From Nostoc sp. CHAB 5824 (lineage in GTDB: Bacteria > Cyanobacteriota > Cyanobacteriia > Cyanobacteriales > Nostocaceae), in assembly GCF_020829665.1 (NCBI RefSeq), contig NZ_JAIVFT010000004.1, forward strand, positions 255,613-319,612: a stretch of DNA of 64,000 nt. The letters run 5' to 3'. Below, one piece after another: positions 27,053 through 36,543 of the stretch; the first letter of the stretch is position 1, and each line of letters starts with the position of its first letter. The translations under genes and the position numbers were made by a program. The notes under the pieces are model-generated. The model did not search any database, was not told the origin of the DNA, and was given only the letters and a program-made list of their open reading frames with translations.

Positions 27053-27104
27053 GCCATAGGTTATAAACCTACGGCTAATAGCGAAAGTCATCTCAAAGAT
27101 GACT
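27053..27104 (+). repeat. Third REP-like double hairpin with altered stems
   Basis: Hairpin 1 (27053-27075: GCC closing with GGC, inner stem TAGGT/ACCTA), linker TAATAGCGAA, hairpin 2 (27086-27104: AGTCATCT/AGATGACT). The stems differ from the copies around the transposase but stay paired, while the linker TAATAGC is kept. Confidence 0.8.
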
Positions 27105-27627
27105 AAATCAATAGTAACTACTAAAGAAAAGTTAAAGAAATAAGAGGCTAATTGAGAAGACAAAAAACCCCGACTTGATAGCCGAGGTAGATGGGAGAAT
27201 TCCAAATGTCGATGGGATATTGCAATACCGAAGTCTGTTTTTCTTAGTTAACACCCAATGTAACCAAAACTAGATAGGTAATAGCTAAGGCACAAATTTA
27301 GCTATGCAGTTTATTTTGGGTTTTTACTAATTTATGTAAATAAATATAACAATAAGATTACAAAGAGTCAACTAGACTTGACAAAAAAAGACTGATAGCA
27401 TTTATAAGGACTACTTATCAAGGCAGTAGGATCGGAAAATAAAACGGGTTACTGGCTAAGATAATGGGATGAAAATGAGAACCGATCAGATTTGGGAGTA
27501 GAAAAACTGAGCGATTAGCTGTATAAATCAGGGTAGTCGGAATTAAACCAGAGATTTGAGAAGCTAGCTACTAGATCACCAAAGTCTTTACAATTCCCTT
27601 GTTAGCTCAAAAAGTATTTCTCGACCT
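27105..27627. other. Intergenic region upstream of dapB
   Basis: About 520 bp without a supported gene. It contains a CCCCGACTTGATAGCCGAGG hairpin-like segment near 27168 and presumably the dapB promoter. I could not identify an RNA or riboswitch. Confidence 0.4.
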
Positions 27628-28464
27628 ATGACGAATCAAGCTCCTATCCCGGTTATTGTCAACGGTGCTGCTGGTAAAATGGGCCGTGAGGTAGTTAAGG
27701 CGGTAGCACAAGCGCCTGACTTAAACCTAGTGGGTGCAATTGACTACAGTTTGGAACATCAAGATAAAGACGCTGGAGAATTAGCAGGTTTAAGCGAACC
27801 TCTGGAAGTGCCGATTACCAATCAATTAGAACCGATGTTGGGGTATGTGGCTGGCGACAGACAGTCTCCTCCGGGGGTGATTGTAGACTTTACCCATCCC
27901 GATTCAGTTTATGACAATATTCGTAGTGCGATCGCCTACGGTATTCGTCCTGTAGTTGGCACCACTGGGTTAAGTCCAGAACAAATTACAGACTTGGCAG
28001 ACTTTGCTGACAAAGCTAGCACTGGTTGTCTAATTATTCCTAACTTCTCTATTGGTATGGTGCTATTGCAACAAGCCGCAGTTGCAGCCTCTAAATATTT
28101 TGACCATGTGGAAATTATTGAATTGCATCACAACCAAAAAGCTGATGCTCCCAGTGGTACTGCCATTCAAACGGCGCAGTTACTAGGAGAATTGGGTAAA
28201 ACTTTTAACCCTGCTCTTGTAGAAGAAACGGAGAAATTACCAGGAGCCAGAGGCAGTATAGCAGATGAAGGGATTAGAATTCATAGCGTGCGCTTGCCAG
28301 GATTGATTGCCCATCAAGAAGTTATTTTTGGCGCAGCGGGACAGATTTATACTTTACGACATGATACGAGCGATCGCGCTTGCTATATGCCAGGAGTGCT
28401 ACTAGCGATTCGCAAAGTCTTAGCGCTAAAGTCGTTAGTATATGGATTAGAAAAAATACTTTAA
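27628..28464 (+). CDS. dapB: 4-hydroxy-tetrahydrodipicolinate reductase
   Basis: 278 residues. It makes tetrahydrodipicolinate with NAD(P)H in the lysine/diaminopimelate pathway that also feeds cell-wall peptidoglycan. The nucleotide-binding loop is [15 protein letters not shown] (residues 11-25); VDFTHPD and [11 protein letters not shown] follow. The catalytic and substrate region is [18 protein letters not shown], and the C-terminus has the oligomerisation block. A 42-bp gap separates it from the next gene's ATG, so the two may be co-transcribed. Confidence 0.96.
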   Translation: MTNQAPIPVIVNGAAGKMGREVVKAVAQAPDLNLVGAIDYSLEHQDKDAGELAGLSEPLEVPITNQLEPMLGYVAGDRQSPPGVIVDFTHPDSVYDNIRSAIAYGIRPVVGTTGLSPEQITDLADFADKASTGCLIIPNFSIGMVLLQQAAVAASKYFDHVEIIELHHNQKADAPSGTAIQTAQLLGELGKTFNPALVEETEKLPGARGSIADEGIRIHSVRLPGLIAHQEVIFGAAGQIYTLRHDTSDRACYMPGVLLAIRKVLALKSLVYGLEKIL

Positions 28465-28503
28465 ACTTTAAACACACTATTGGGTCTTCATCACTCAGCA
28501 CTC

Positions 28504-29190
28504 ATGTTAGTACCACTGACTCGCCAGAAATTTGAACAAGTTATCCCCCTAATTGCCACTGGTTTGCAGTACAAGTATTACTGGGGGAAGTTCTCAAATT
28601 TTTTGCAACGGCTGTTAATTTCTGTAGTTGCCGTAGTTGTTATATTGCTTGTGACAGTCGTTTTTAGGCTTGAGTTTGCTTCAATAGTATTTGTGCTGGG
28701 GGTAGTTAGCGCTTTTTTTTGGCTGTGGTATCCAGTGTATCAAGCAAGTATACGGAATTTACAATGCCGCCGTTATAAGTATGGCGGCTTTTTCCGTGGT
28801 CGAGTGCTAGATTGGTGGATTACAGACCAGTTGATGGGTAAAACCGAAACAGTCAACAGCAAAGGCGAATTGGTGATTGTGGAAAACCGAGAAAAACAGA
28901 TTAACTTAGAGGTGGGTGATGAAACAGGATTTAGCATTGAGTTTGTAGCACCATTACGTCCTGCCTACAAAGTTATTACTCGCGGTCAAATTGCAGAAAT
29001 GGTAGTGATGTCAAATCGCCCAGATTTGAGCAGTATTGAAGAATTCAGCGATATATACTTTCCTAGTCGTGACCTCTGGGTTAGCGATTATCCTTATTTG
29101 CGGCGAGATTTCTTTAATGAAGTCGGTCGCCGCTTGCGTGAAGACCAACAACAAAAGCCGCGTCGGCGGCGTCGTAGCACAGAAGAGTAA
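28504..29190 (+). CDS. Conserved membrane protein, unknown
   Basis: 228 residues from ATG 28504 (a TTG at 28480 is in frame). The N-terminus MLVPLTRQKFEQVIPLIATGLQYKYYWGK precedes two membrane spans (about residues 38-58 and 63-83). The rest is cytoplasmic with a beta-rich domain and a very basic tail (QQKPRRRRRST). Homologues sit in many cyanobacteria, sometimes labelled as phosphate transport permeases, but no transporter motif is visible. It lies directly after dapB. Confidence 0.75.
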   Translation: MLVPLTRQKFEQVIPLIATGLQYKYYWGKFSNFLQRLLISVVAVVVILLVTVVFRLEFASIVFVLGVVSAFFWLWYPVYQASIRNLQCRRYKYGGFFRGRVLDWWITDQLMGKTETVNSKGELVIVENREKQINLEVGDETGFSIEFVAPLRPAYKVITRGQIAEMVVMSNRPDLSSIEEFSDIYFPSRDLWVSDYPYLRRDFFNEVGRRLREDQQQKPRRRRRSTEE

Positions 29191-29211
29191 ACTAATTAGC
29201 AATCAAAAGAT

Positions 29212-30657
29212 TTACGAACGGGAGCATCCCACTTTGATAAGTTTCCCTTTCAAAGGATAGGTCACTGACCCACAAACAAAACCTGCCGAATTAGGCTCTC
29301 TATAAGCCCGTGTTGGCGGATTTTGTTTATCTAGCCGCGATTTCCAATCGCCAGATATCTTTTCTAGAGTAGGATAATTTCTTAAAAACTGTGAGTCTGC
29401 AACAATATCGTGAGTTCCCTTAACCCTTACCTTAGAACTATTGAGGTAGATATTATAGTCATAAACAACGTTTTTATTTCTATAATTACTATTAATATCC
29501 TTGCCCGGAAAAGTATAAAGAATGTTCCTTAAAATTCTGACATCAGATGACGTATTAGCAAATATTTGCCCATCTTTAATTTCTGGACTCTGATTATTTA
29601 AAACAGCAGTGTTATTTACAATATCAACATGATCGCTTAAAAATGTATGAATACCTGAACCACCATTATTAAATGCAAGATTGTTTTGAATTAAAGTACG
29701 TCCTTTATATGCACCCAATTTTGAGTTATTACGATCATTTCTTGAAGTATCGATAATAATGCCATTACCATCTGTGATCTTTCCGACTGCAAGCCAAGGG
29801 ATGTACATGCGATTGTTGTAGGTCTTGTTGTTGGTCACGAACATTTTGTATCCCCGGTTGTTGTCAGAATTCCAATTGCTCAACATCGAAATGCCACTGC
29901 AACCATAAACGCTGTACCAAGCATTATCGAACACCACGTTATTATCTACTGTCACATAGTCTGATTCAATCGCTGCAATGCCTACTCCTCCACACTTATG
30001 CACCTTGTTGTTGACAATACGTATATGGTGAGTATGACCATTTTTTCGTCCATCCACGCTGATGCAGTTTCCATTCGTCAGCGGGTTTAGTTTGTTAGTT
30101 TTCTCACTCATCGCATAATCAAGGGTTACATTGGCATTGTTCCCTATGACCTCAAGCCCGTTTATCTCAATATATGACGCTCCATTGTGAATCAAAATTC
30201 CATTCCATCCATTGTGCTGAATTTTCGGCCGATGCCCAGGATATGCTTTAAACTTAATCCATGCATTTGCTTTTCCAGAGCGAGTAATAGATACTACCTG
30301 CCCCTTTGGGTTTGCATTCGTGTAGATTCCATTCATAATAAGTACAGTGTCCCCAGGCTTCGTAAGATTTGCCGCCTTTTGAATAGTCTTAAAGGGGGAT
30401 GATGAAGAAACTCCACTATTTTTGTCGTTTCCGTTACCGCTAACATGGTATGTTTTCGGAGTCACTTTAGTGCTGATTAGCTTGTTTCTGGATACAAGCA
30501 TTTCTTGATCGTCAGTGGATACCTGACGGGCGTTTTCAACTAAAGATACTTTTATCTTTCCTGCGTTTGCCAAAAGACTTAACACCACGAGAATTGCAAG
30601 AAATGCAATTATATGGAAACGTTGAATTACCACAAGAAAAGGCTCCTTGCTCGGCAC
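29212..30657 (-). CDS. Exported right-handed beta-helix protein (DUF1565)
   Basis: 481 residues. An N-terminal membrane segment (IIAFLAILVVLSLLANAG) is followed by YHVSGNGNDKNSGVSSSSPFKTIQKAANL, the DUF1565 entry block, and then a parallel beta-helix with many N-rich turns (HIRIVNNKVHKCGG, VTVDNNVVFDNAW, MFVTNNKTYNNRM, LIQNNLAFNNGG, VDIVNNTAVLNNQ). The fold is common in polysaccharide lyases and surface proteins; no lyase catalytic triad could be assigned. Possibly acts on extracellular polysaccharide. It is convergent with the gene at 28504. Confidence 0.83.
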   Translation of the reverse strand: MPSKEPFLVVIQRFHIIAFLAILVVLSLLANAGKIKVSLVENARQVSTDDQEMLVSRNKLISTKVTPKTYHVSGNGNDKNSGVSSSSPFKTIQKAANLTKPGDTVLIMNGIYTNANPKGQVVSITRSGKANAWIKFKAYPGHRPKIQHNGWNGILIHNGASYIEINGLEVIGNNANVTLDYAMSEKTNKLNPLTNGNCISVDGRKNGHTHHIRIVNNKVHKCGGVGIAAIESDYVTVDNNVVFDNAWYSVYGCSGISMLSNWNSDNNRGYKMFVTNNKTYNNRMYIPWLAVGKITDGNGIIIDTSRNDRNNSKLGAYKGRTLIQNNLAFNNGGSGIHTFLSDHVDIVNNTAVLNNQSPEIKDGQIFANTSSDVRILRNILYTFPGKDINSNYRNKNVVYDYNIYLNSSKVRVKGTHDIVADSQFLRNYPTLEKISGDWKSRLDKQNPPTRAYREPNSAGFVCGSVTYPLKGKLIKVGCSRS

Positions 30658-30733
30658 TACTTAACAAAAATATCGGGATCTTCAGTATTTTAAAATAGTA
30701 TTTGGCATAGAGGGTACGATAAAGCCGACGTTC

Positions 30734-31363
30734 CTAACTCCCCCGATTTCCATCTTGTCCATAGGCTTGCCAAGCCAAGTCTACCAATCCATCAACGATC
30801 GCAGCTGCTACAACTGCATTACCTTTGCGGCTGTCAATTGTAATGTGAGGCACTAGAGAGTCTTGTAAGCGCCCCTTCGCTTCATCAACATCGACAAATC
30901 CCACTGGAGTCGCAATTATCAAAGCAGGTCTAATTTCCTCAGTTTCAATTAAATCCACTAGTGCTGTTAGTGCTGTTTGCGCTTGTCCCACCACAAAAAT
31001 GCCCTCTGGATAACGCCTTGCTAAGGTTTCTATTCCCCATGCTGCCCGAGTTTTTTCTTTTTGAGGGCGTGTCAGTGCTTCCATGCTGCAATACAAGGGA
31101 TTGGCAAAGGTGTTTTGAATCTCGTAGGCAATACCTACTTGCACCATCGGCACATCTACTACAATCGTGGTACGCGCGGCTAGTGCTGCTGCTCCTGCTT
31201 GCAAGGCACGCTCAGAGAAACGAATCAAAGACTTATACTCAAAGTCAGCTGTAGAGTATATGACCCGACGCACAATCTCATACTCTGCTGGTGAAAAGAC
31301 ATGATTGTCAATTTCACTATCAATGATTGCTAAACTTTGAGCATCAGTTACGTGCCATTCCAT
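30734..31363 (-). CDS. cobH: Precorrin-8X methylmutase
   Basis: About 209 residues from ATG 31363; an in-frame TTG at 31381 adds six. The enzyme moves a methyl group to convert precorrin-8X to hydrogenobyrinic acid in cobalamin synthesis (CbiC in the anaerobic route). Blocks recognised: IVRRVIYSTADFEYKSL, VVDVPMVQVGI, FVVGQAQTALTALVDL, ATPVGFVDVDEAK and IDSRKGNAVVAAAIV. No other cob/cbi gene lies in the window. It stands 127 bp downstream of psb32's stop on the same strand. Confidence 0.93.
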   Translation of the reverse strand: MEWHVTDAQSLAIIDSEIDNHVFSPAEYEIVRRVIYSTADFEYKSLIRFSERALQAGAAALAARTTIVVDVPMVQVGIAYEIQNTFANPLYCSMEALTRPQKEKTRAAWGIETLARRYPEGIFVVGQAQTALTALVDLIETEEIRPALIIATPVGFVDVDEAKGRLQDSLVPHITIDSRKGNAVVAAAIVDGLVDLAWQAYGQDGNRGS

Positions 31364-31460
31364 TTTTGTTGAGCTTCTCAAATATTAGCTTTCAGCTTAT
31401 CAGCTTCAGAGAGTGAGTAGTTAGGAGTTATAAGTTAATTAAAAACTCATAACTCCTGTA

Positions 31461-31480
31461 CAGACGCGATTAATCGCGTC
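31461..31480. repeat. Perfect palindrome AGACGCGATTAATCGCGTCT
   Basis: A 20-bp perfect palindrome preceded by CTCCTGTAC and followed by CTC, in the gap between cobH and psb32. It is one of five close copies in the window. Confidence 0.85.
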
Positions 31481-31489
31481 TCTCCTCAC

Positions 31490-32299
31490 TCATAACTCAT
31501 TACTGGAAGAAGACCGACTGAAAACAGGAGATAGGTAGGCAACCAAGACGCCAATAAGAAACCCAGAGATATTGCGAACTAGAGGTAACCAGTCGCTTGT
31601 GCGGGTTACTACTGGCCCAATGCCAAAGGCAAGAAACAAGATTCCCCACAAAGGTGAGAAAATTAAAGCCCATTGCCAAGCGAAAACTTGTCCTTTCTCG
31701 CGGGGTTGAGCTGCAAATCCACAAATCACCCCACCAATAATTGAGGTAATCAAGGTGAGAATCCACTGCTCTCGTGGCAGTCCGGGGACTACATTACAAC
31801 CACCTTTGAGTAAACAGCCTTTAACCGATTCTAAGGCTTGTAGAATGGCTTGGTCTTCGCCTTGTTCGCGGACAAAGTACAAATTACCGAAGCGGGTTTG
31901 CAGTTCTATCCAGAACGTTCGGGGTAAAAGTTCATAAACAGCATCGCCGACACTAAAACTGAGGATGTTACCGCCACGAGAATCGGCAACTAGTAGAATG
32001 CTTTTGTCATCCAAACCCCAATATTTTATAACTGCGCGACCTGGGGTGCGGTCATACTGGGTCAATACTCGCAGTTTCCAGCCCGTGTCGACTTCAAACT
32101 GCTCTAAATCTTTGACAAGCTTTTCTTCTTGCAGCACAGGAAGAGATTTTGCTAAGTCTACAACTGGGGTAAAAGTGCTAGGGAGTAACTCAGGATTGTC
32201 ATAAGCCAGTGCTGGGGGAGAATGCATGACCCAAATTGACCCAGCTAGAAAAAATACTGCAATGGATACCAGAATTCGTCGCCAAAAACAAGATTGCAT
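31490..32299 (-). CDS. psb32: TPM-domain protein, Psb32-like
   Basis: 269 residues from ATG 32299; the frame extends to 32338. A signal/anchor (VSIAVFFLAGSIWVMHSPPALA) precedes a TPM domain (residues 40-170) with LEQFEVDTGWKLRVLTQYDRTPG and SILLVADSRGGNILSFSVG. C-terminal spans (about 180-200, 210-232, 240-260) embed it in the membrane. Psb32 protects photosystem II during photodamage and repair in Synechocystis. The assignment rests on the TPM domain plus cyanobacterial length and topology. Confidence 0.82.
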   Translation of the reverse strand: MQSCFWRRILVSIAVFFLAGSIWVMHSPPALAYDNPELLPSTFTPVVDLAKSLPVLQEEKLVKDLEQFEVDTGWKLRVLTQYDRTPGRAVIKYWGLDDKSILLVADSRGGNILSFSVGDAVYELLPRTFWIELQTRFGNLYFVREQGEDQAILQALESVKGCLLKGGCNVVPGLPREQWILTLITSIIGGVICGFAAQPREKGQVFAWQWALIFSPLWGILFLAFGIGPVVTRTSDWLPLVRNISGFLIGVLVAYLSPVFSRSSSSNEL

Positions 32300-32534
32300 G
32301 AACGTTTTTATACAAATATCAACGGTAAAAGCGAACAAGTTGTTTTAAAAGAGTAGTAGAAAAGTGATACTTCTTTACACTTGTTTACTTTACTCTAATC
32401 TAAGGGATCAAAGCAAAGCGTTTTTGGAGATTGAGGATTGGGGAGTGGTATTCGTGAGACTTTGATACATCTCCAAGTGTAAGCACTTATAGCGCTGCAT
32501 CTAATATGCGCTTAAAAAAATTTCAGTACTGCCC

Positions 32535-32566
32535 TTGACTCTCCAGTGTACTGGAGCATTCAAGAT
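32535..32566 (+). promoter_or_regulatory. MerR-type promoter of copA
   Basis: TTGACT (32535-32540), a 16-bp dyad CTCCAGTGTACTGGAG (32541-32556) and CAAGAT (32561-32566) give a 20-bp spacer. An over-long spacer filled by a dyad is the hallmark of promoters untwisted by MerR-family activators. Start codon 38 bp downstream. Confidence 0.8.
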
Positions 32567-32604
32567 GAAATTAGTTAGCGTCATTTAGTCATTGGAGCAG
32601 TCAG

Positions 32605-34866
32605 ATGGAGAATACCACACTCAAACTGCGCGGCATGAGTTGTGCCTCTTGTGCCAGCAGCATTGAAGACGCGATTAATTCTGTCCCCGGTGTCAATGAA
32701 TGTATCGTGAATTTTGGAGCAGAACAGGCAACAGTTAAATATGACCCTAAAAGAACTGATTTAGAAGCTATTCAAGAAGCAGTAGATGCAGCAGGTTACT
32801 CTGCTTACCCACTCCAAGAACAAAACCTGATGGCGGGAGAAGATGATGCAGAGAAAAGACATCGCTTAAGAGAATCCCGCGATTTAATGCGAAAGGTGGC
32901 GGTAGGAGGCATCATTAGCACTGTGTTGGTCATAGGCTCACTGCCCATGATGACAGGGTTGCACTTACCCTTTATCCCAGTATGGCTGCACAATCCTTGG
33001 ATACAGCTGATACTTACTACCCCAGTACAGTTCTGGTGTGGTTACTCATTCTATATCAATGGTTGGAAAGCTTTAAAACGTCATGCTGCCACGATGGATA
33101 CACTAATTGCTTTGGGTACAAGTGCAGCGTATTTTTATTCGCTATTTCCTACTTTATTTCCCAGCTTTTTCATCAATCAGGGATTAACGCCGGATGTATA
33201 TTATGAAACTGCTGCTGTCGTCATTACCCTGATTTTGCTGGGAAGACTATTTGAGAATCGTGCTAAAGGACAAACCTCAGAAGCTATCCGTAAGCTGATT
33301 GGGTTACAAGCTAAAACAGCGCGTTTGATTCGTAATGGACGAGAAGTAGATGTCCCAATTGAAGAAGTAATTATTGGAGATGTGATACTGGTTCGTCCTG
33401 GTGAGAAAATTCCTGTTGACGGGGAAGTGATTGAGGGAGCATCCACAATTGATGAAGGGATGGTGACAGGGGAAAGTTTACCTGTCAAAAAGCAACCAGG
33501 CGATGAAGTGATTGGAGCTACCATCAACAAAACTGGGAGTTTCAAGTTTCGGACGACACGAGTCGGAAGTGATACTGTACTGGCGCAGATTGTCCAATTA
33601 GTACAGCAAGCACAGGGTTCTAAAGCCCCAATTCAGAGATTAGCAGACCAAGTGACTGGATGGTTTGTACCTGCGGTGATTGCGATCGCACTGCTCACTT
33701 TCATCATTTGGTTTAATTTTACGGGTAACGTGACTTTGGCGCTGATCACCACGGTTGGGGTACTAATTATCGCCTGTCCTTGTGCGCTGGGTTTAGCTAC
33801 ACCAACATCTGTAATGGTAGGAACGGGTAAAGGTGCGGAAAATGGCATTTTGATTAAAGGTGCTGAAAGCTTAGAACTGGCACACAAAATTCAAACAATC
33901 GTGCTAGATAAAACTGGAACCATCACTCAAGGTAAACCAACAGTTACCGATTTTGCCACTGTTAATGGTACTGCTAATGGTAATGAGATGAGGTTGGTGC
34001 AACTTACGGCATCTGTGGAACGCAATTCCGAACATCCATTGGCAGAAGCGGTTGTGAGATACGCTCAATCTCAAGAAGTGGCGTTAGCAGATGTCAGAGA
34101 GTTTGAAGCAATTACAGGCAGTGGTGTACAAGGTATAGTTTCTGCTCATCTTGTGCAAATTGGTACACAACGCTGGATGTCAGAATTAGGCATCGACACC
34201 CAAGCCTTACAACAAGATAAAGAGCGTTTGGAATATCTAGGCAAAACTGCGATTTGGATTGCAGTTGACGGGCAAATTCAGGGATTAATGGGGATTTCTG
34301 ATGCCATCAAACCTACCTCCATACAGGCAGTTCGCGCTTTGCAAAAACTAGGTTTAGAGGTGGTAATGCTCACAGGAGATAATCGCCGCACCGCCGAAAC
34401 CATTGCCCGTGAAGTTGGTATCAAGCGTGTTTTGGCTGAAGTTCGCCCCGACCAAAAAGCGGCTACAGTGCAGAAACTACAATCAGAAGGAAAGATTGTG
34501 GCAATGGTTGGTGATGGTATTAATGATGCACCAGCACTAGCCCAAGCCGATGTAGGAATGGCAATTGGCACAGGTACAGATGTAGCGATCGCCGCCAGTG
34601 ACATCACGCTTATCTCCGGTGACTTACGAAGCATTGTCACTGCCATTCAACTCAGCCGTGCCACAATTCGCAACATTCGACAAAACCTATTCTTCGCCTT
34701 CATCTACAACGTTGCCGGTATTCCGATTGCTGCGGGTATTTTGTTCCCCATCTTCGGTTGGTTGCTTAACCCCATCATTGCAGGTGCAGCAATGGCATTT
34801 AGTTCGGTTTCAGTAGTTACGAATGCCCTACGTCTGCGTAAATTTCAAGCTAAACCAGTAGCATAA
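32605..34866 (+). CDS. copA: Copper-translocating P1B-type ATPase
   Basis: 753 residues. One N-terminal heavy-metal-associated domain (GMSCASC, residues 10-16) precedes eight membrane spans. Other marks: TGES actuator loop at 288-291, CPC metal site at 391-393, DKTGT phosphorylation site at 435-439, SEHPLAEA nucleotide-binding loop, and [17 protein letters not shown] hinge. CPC plus CxxC points to Cu(I)/Ag(I) export. The promoter is a MerR-type one and the cupredoxin gene follows 11 bp after the stop, forming an operon. In cyanobacteria related ATPases (CtaA/PacS) also supply plastocyanin; the resistance context favours export here. Confidence 0.92.
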   Translation: MENTTLKLRGMSCASCASSIEDAINSVPGVNECIVNFGAEQATVKYDPKRTDLEAIQEAVDAAGYSAYPLQEQNLMAGEDDAEKRHRLRESRDLMRKVAVGGIISTVLVIGSLPMMTGLHLPFIPVWLHNPWIQLILTTPVQFWCGYSFYINGWKALKRHAATMDTLIALGTSAAYFYSLFPTLFPSFFINQGLTPDVYYETAAVVITLILLGRLFENRAKGQTSEAIRKLIGLQAKTARLIRNGREVDVPIEEVIIGDVILVRPGEKIPVDGEVIEGASTIDEGMVTGESLPVKKQPGDEVIGATINKTGSFKFRTTRVGSDTVLAQIVQLVQQAQGSKAPIQRLADQVTGWFVPAVIAIALLTFIIWFNFTGNVTLALITTVGVLIIACPCALGLATPTSVMVGTGKGAENGILIKGAESLELAHKIQTIVLDKTGTITQGKPTVTDFATVNGTANGNEMRLVQLTASVERNSEHPLAEAVVRYAQSQEVALADVREFEAITGSGVQGIVSAHLVQIGTQRWMSELGIDTQALQQDKERLEYLGKTAIWIAVDGQIQGLMGISDAIKPTSIQAVRALQKLGLEVVMLTGDNRRTAETIAREVGIKRVLAEVRPDQKAATVQKLQSEGKIVAMVGDGINDAPALAQADVGMAIGTGTDVAIAASDITLISGDLRSIVTAIQLSRATIRNIRQNLFFAFIYNVAGIPIAAGILFPIFGWLLNPIIAGAAMAFSSVSVVTNALRLRKFQAKPVA

Positions 34867-34877
34867 GGAGGTAGCAA

Positions 34878-35783
34878 ATGTTGAGTAAAGTAATTCTTGG
34901 CAGTATAGCAAGCTTGGCATTGGCATTCAGTGTTGCCTCAAGTAAAGTAGTTGCACAGATGAATCATGAAATGCCAACTACCGAGCGGTCGCAGACAACT
35001 CAGTTCCGCCGTATTGAGCAACCATTCTGGGTAAAAGGTGCAGTTACAACAGTTGGCTTGGGGTTAATCGGATTAGAAATCTGGTGGTTTCTCTTGAGTA
35101 AACCTAAGTCCCAAAAAGCAGAAGCTCATGATGGTATTCAAGAAGTTGGCATTATTGTAGATGGAGGCTACGAACCTAATCGAATTCTAGTCAATGCAGG
35201 TCAAAGAGTCCGCCTTAATTTTCTACGCCGTGACCCTAGTAGCTGTCTTGAAGAAATACGCCTACCTGATTTCCATATCGCCAAAAACCTACCACTAAAT
35301 GAAGTTACATCCATTGAGTTCACGCCCGATAAAGCAGGTACTTATACCTTCAACTGCGGTATGAATATGTTCCGAGGAGTTATAGAAGTTCAATCTACTG
35401 ACTCGACTGCAAAAGCAACTTCAGTAACTACTTCTCAATCTACTCAACAGATCCAAGCAGAGCTTTCTTTAGCTACAGAGTCAGCAACGAAAGCAGTGAA
35501 AACACCAGAAGGTACTCAAGAAGCGACTGTTACGGTTGAAAAGGGTTACAAACCGGAACGAGTAATTGTAGAGGCGGGACAACCGGTAAGATTGGACTTC
35601 CAACGTCACAATCTGAGCAAGTGCTTTGATAAATTGCTAATACCGGACTTTGACTTAGCCGTTGACCTTGCTCCTAACCAAACCACTTCAGTAGAATTTA
35701 CTCCTAAGTCTCCTGGTGAATATCAGTTCACCTGCGGTATGAAAATGTATCGTGGTGTTGTGGAAGTAAAGCCTGCCACATAA
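34878..35783 (+). CDS. Membrane-anchored double cupredoxin-like protein
   Basis: 301 residues with a perfect Shine-Dalgarno (AAGGAGGT). A signal-like start and a span at about 53-73 anchor it. Two homologous cupredoxin-like domains follow (about 88-171 and 213-297). Each has GYEPNRI/GYKPERV, a mid-domain Cys (123, 249) before a LPDF/IPDF strand, and a terminal CGMNM or CGMKM (Cys160/Met162/164 and Cys286/Met288/290). These Cys/Met sites are likely copper ligands. Such domains are found fused to copper ATPases elsewhere. Here the domain is duplicated and separate, translated just after copA. It probably binds copper outside the membrane and passes it on; that role is inferred. Confidence 0.82.
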   Translation: MLSKVILGSIASLALAFSVASSKVVAQMNHEMPTTERSQTTQFRRIEQPFWVKGAVTTVGLGLIGLEIWWFLLSKPKSQKAEAHDGIQEVGIIVDGGYEPNRILVNAGQRVRLNFLRRDPSSCLEEIRLPDFHIAKNLPLNEVTSIEFTPDKAGTYTFNCGMNMFRGVIEVQSTDSTAKATSVTTSQSTQQIQAELSLATESATKAVKTPEGTQEATVTVEKGYKPERVIVEAGQPVRLDFQRHNLSKCFDKLLIPDFDLAVDLAPNQTTSVEFTPKSPGEYQFTCGMKMYRGVVEVKPAT

Positions 35784-35822
35784 TCCAGTAGCAAATAATT
35801 AGCAAGATGATCCTGTTCTCAC

Positions 35823-35854
35823 TTGACTCTCCAGCTAGCTGGAGAGTTTAAGAT
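35823..35854 (+). promoter_or_regulatory. MerR-type promoter of the merR gene
   Basis: TTGACT (35823-35828), dyad CTCCAGCTAGCTGGAG (35829-35844; perfect to 22 bp as ACTCTCCAGC.../GAGAGT, 35826-35847) and TAAGAT (35849-35854), spacer 20 bp. The same design lies before copA and the HMA gene. Confidence 0.85.
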
Positions 35855-35892
35855 AAGGTAAATAAACTTATTTAACATGAGAGCAGCTAAAT

Positions 35893-36306
35893 ATGCTAGT
35901 CCAAGAAGAGCCAAAACTCATTGGTAATGTTGCCAAGTCTAGCGGTGTACCTATTAAAACTATTCGCTACTATGAGGAGCTGGGACTACTTAAATCATCA
36001 GCAAGAACGGAAGGTGGATTTAGATTATTTAACTCTGATGTTTTGGAGCGACTGCACTTTATTAAACGCGCTCAAAGCTTAGGATTAAGCTTGTCAGAGA
36101 TTAAGGAATTTTTAAATGTTCATGATGCTGGGGAATTACCTTGTGAGCATATAAAAATTAAACTAGAAGATAAGATGAAAGCTATTGATGAACAAATTGA
36201 GCAATTACTTATTTTAAGACAAGAATTATCAGGATTAGTTTCTGGTTGGGAAACCATACCTGAAAATCCTGATAAAACAATTTGTCCTATTATTGAACGA
36301 AATTAA
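35893..36306 (+). CDS. MerR family metal-responsive regulator
   Basis: 137 residues. The N-terminal winged HTH reads IGNVAKSSGVPIKTIRYYEELGLLK...TEGGFRLF, followed by the dimerisation coiled coil (KIKLEDKMKAIDEQIEQLLILRQEL). The metal loop keeps Cys84 (PCEHI) and Cys131 (ICPIIE), but the middle cysteine of MerR (LVCAC) is replaced (LVSGW). His86 or another ligand may substitute. The protein most likely binds the three dyad promoters in this island and activates them when metal is present. Metal identity is inferred as copper from the ATPase; a different soft metal is possible. Confidence 0.87.
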   Translation: MLVQEEPKLIGNVAKSSGVPIKTIRYYEELGLLKSSARTEGGFRLFNSDVLERLHFIKRAQSLGLSLSEIKEFLNVHDAGELPCEHIKIKLEDKMKAIDEQIEQLLILRQELSGLVSGWETIPENPDKTICPIIERN

Positions 36307-36333
36307 ACAATCAAGCTGTTCATTTAATTTTTT

Positions 36334-36378
36334 ATCAGTATATCAACGCATTAAGCTAAGTTGATATGCTGATTTTTT
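36334..36378 (+). terminator. Rho-independent terminator after merR
   Basis: A 14-bp stem (ATCAGTATATCAAC pairing with GTTGATATGCTGAT, one G-T pair) with a 12-nt loop is followed directly by TTTTTA. Confidence 0.85.
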
Positions 36379-36430
36379 ATTAAGAGAAATCAATTGATAA
36401 AGAAATTAGTTATTTTTTTAATTTTACCTA

Positions 36431-36462
36431 TTGACTCTCCCGTAAGCTGGAGAGATTAAACT
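36431..36462 (+). promoter_or_regulatory. MerR-type promoter of the HMA gene
   Basis: TTGACT (36431-36436), dyad CTCCCGTAAGCTGGAG (36437-36452, imperfect) and TAAACT (36457-36462), spacer 20 bp. The weaker dyad and -10 suggest lower or more graded output than its two siblings. Confidence 0.75.
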
Positions 36463-36543
36463 AATTTTAGTTGAGTAGATTAATCGTATAGCTACTCAAC
36501 GATTTTCAGAAAATTAGTTATCCTAAGTAAGGATTTTAATCCT

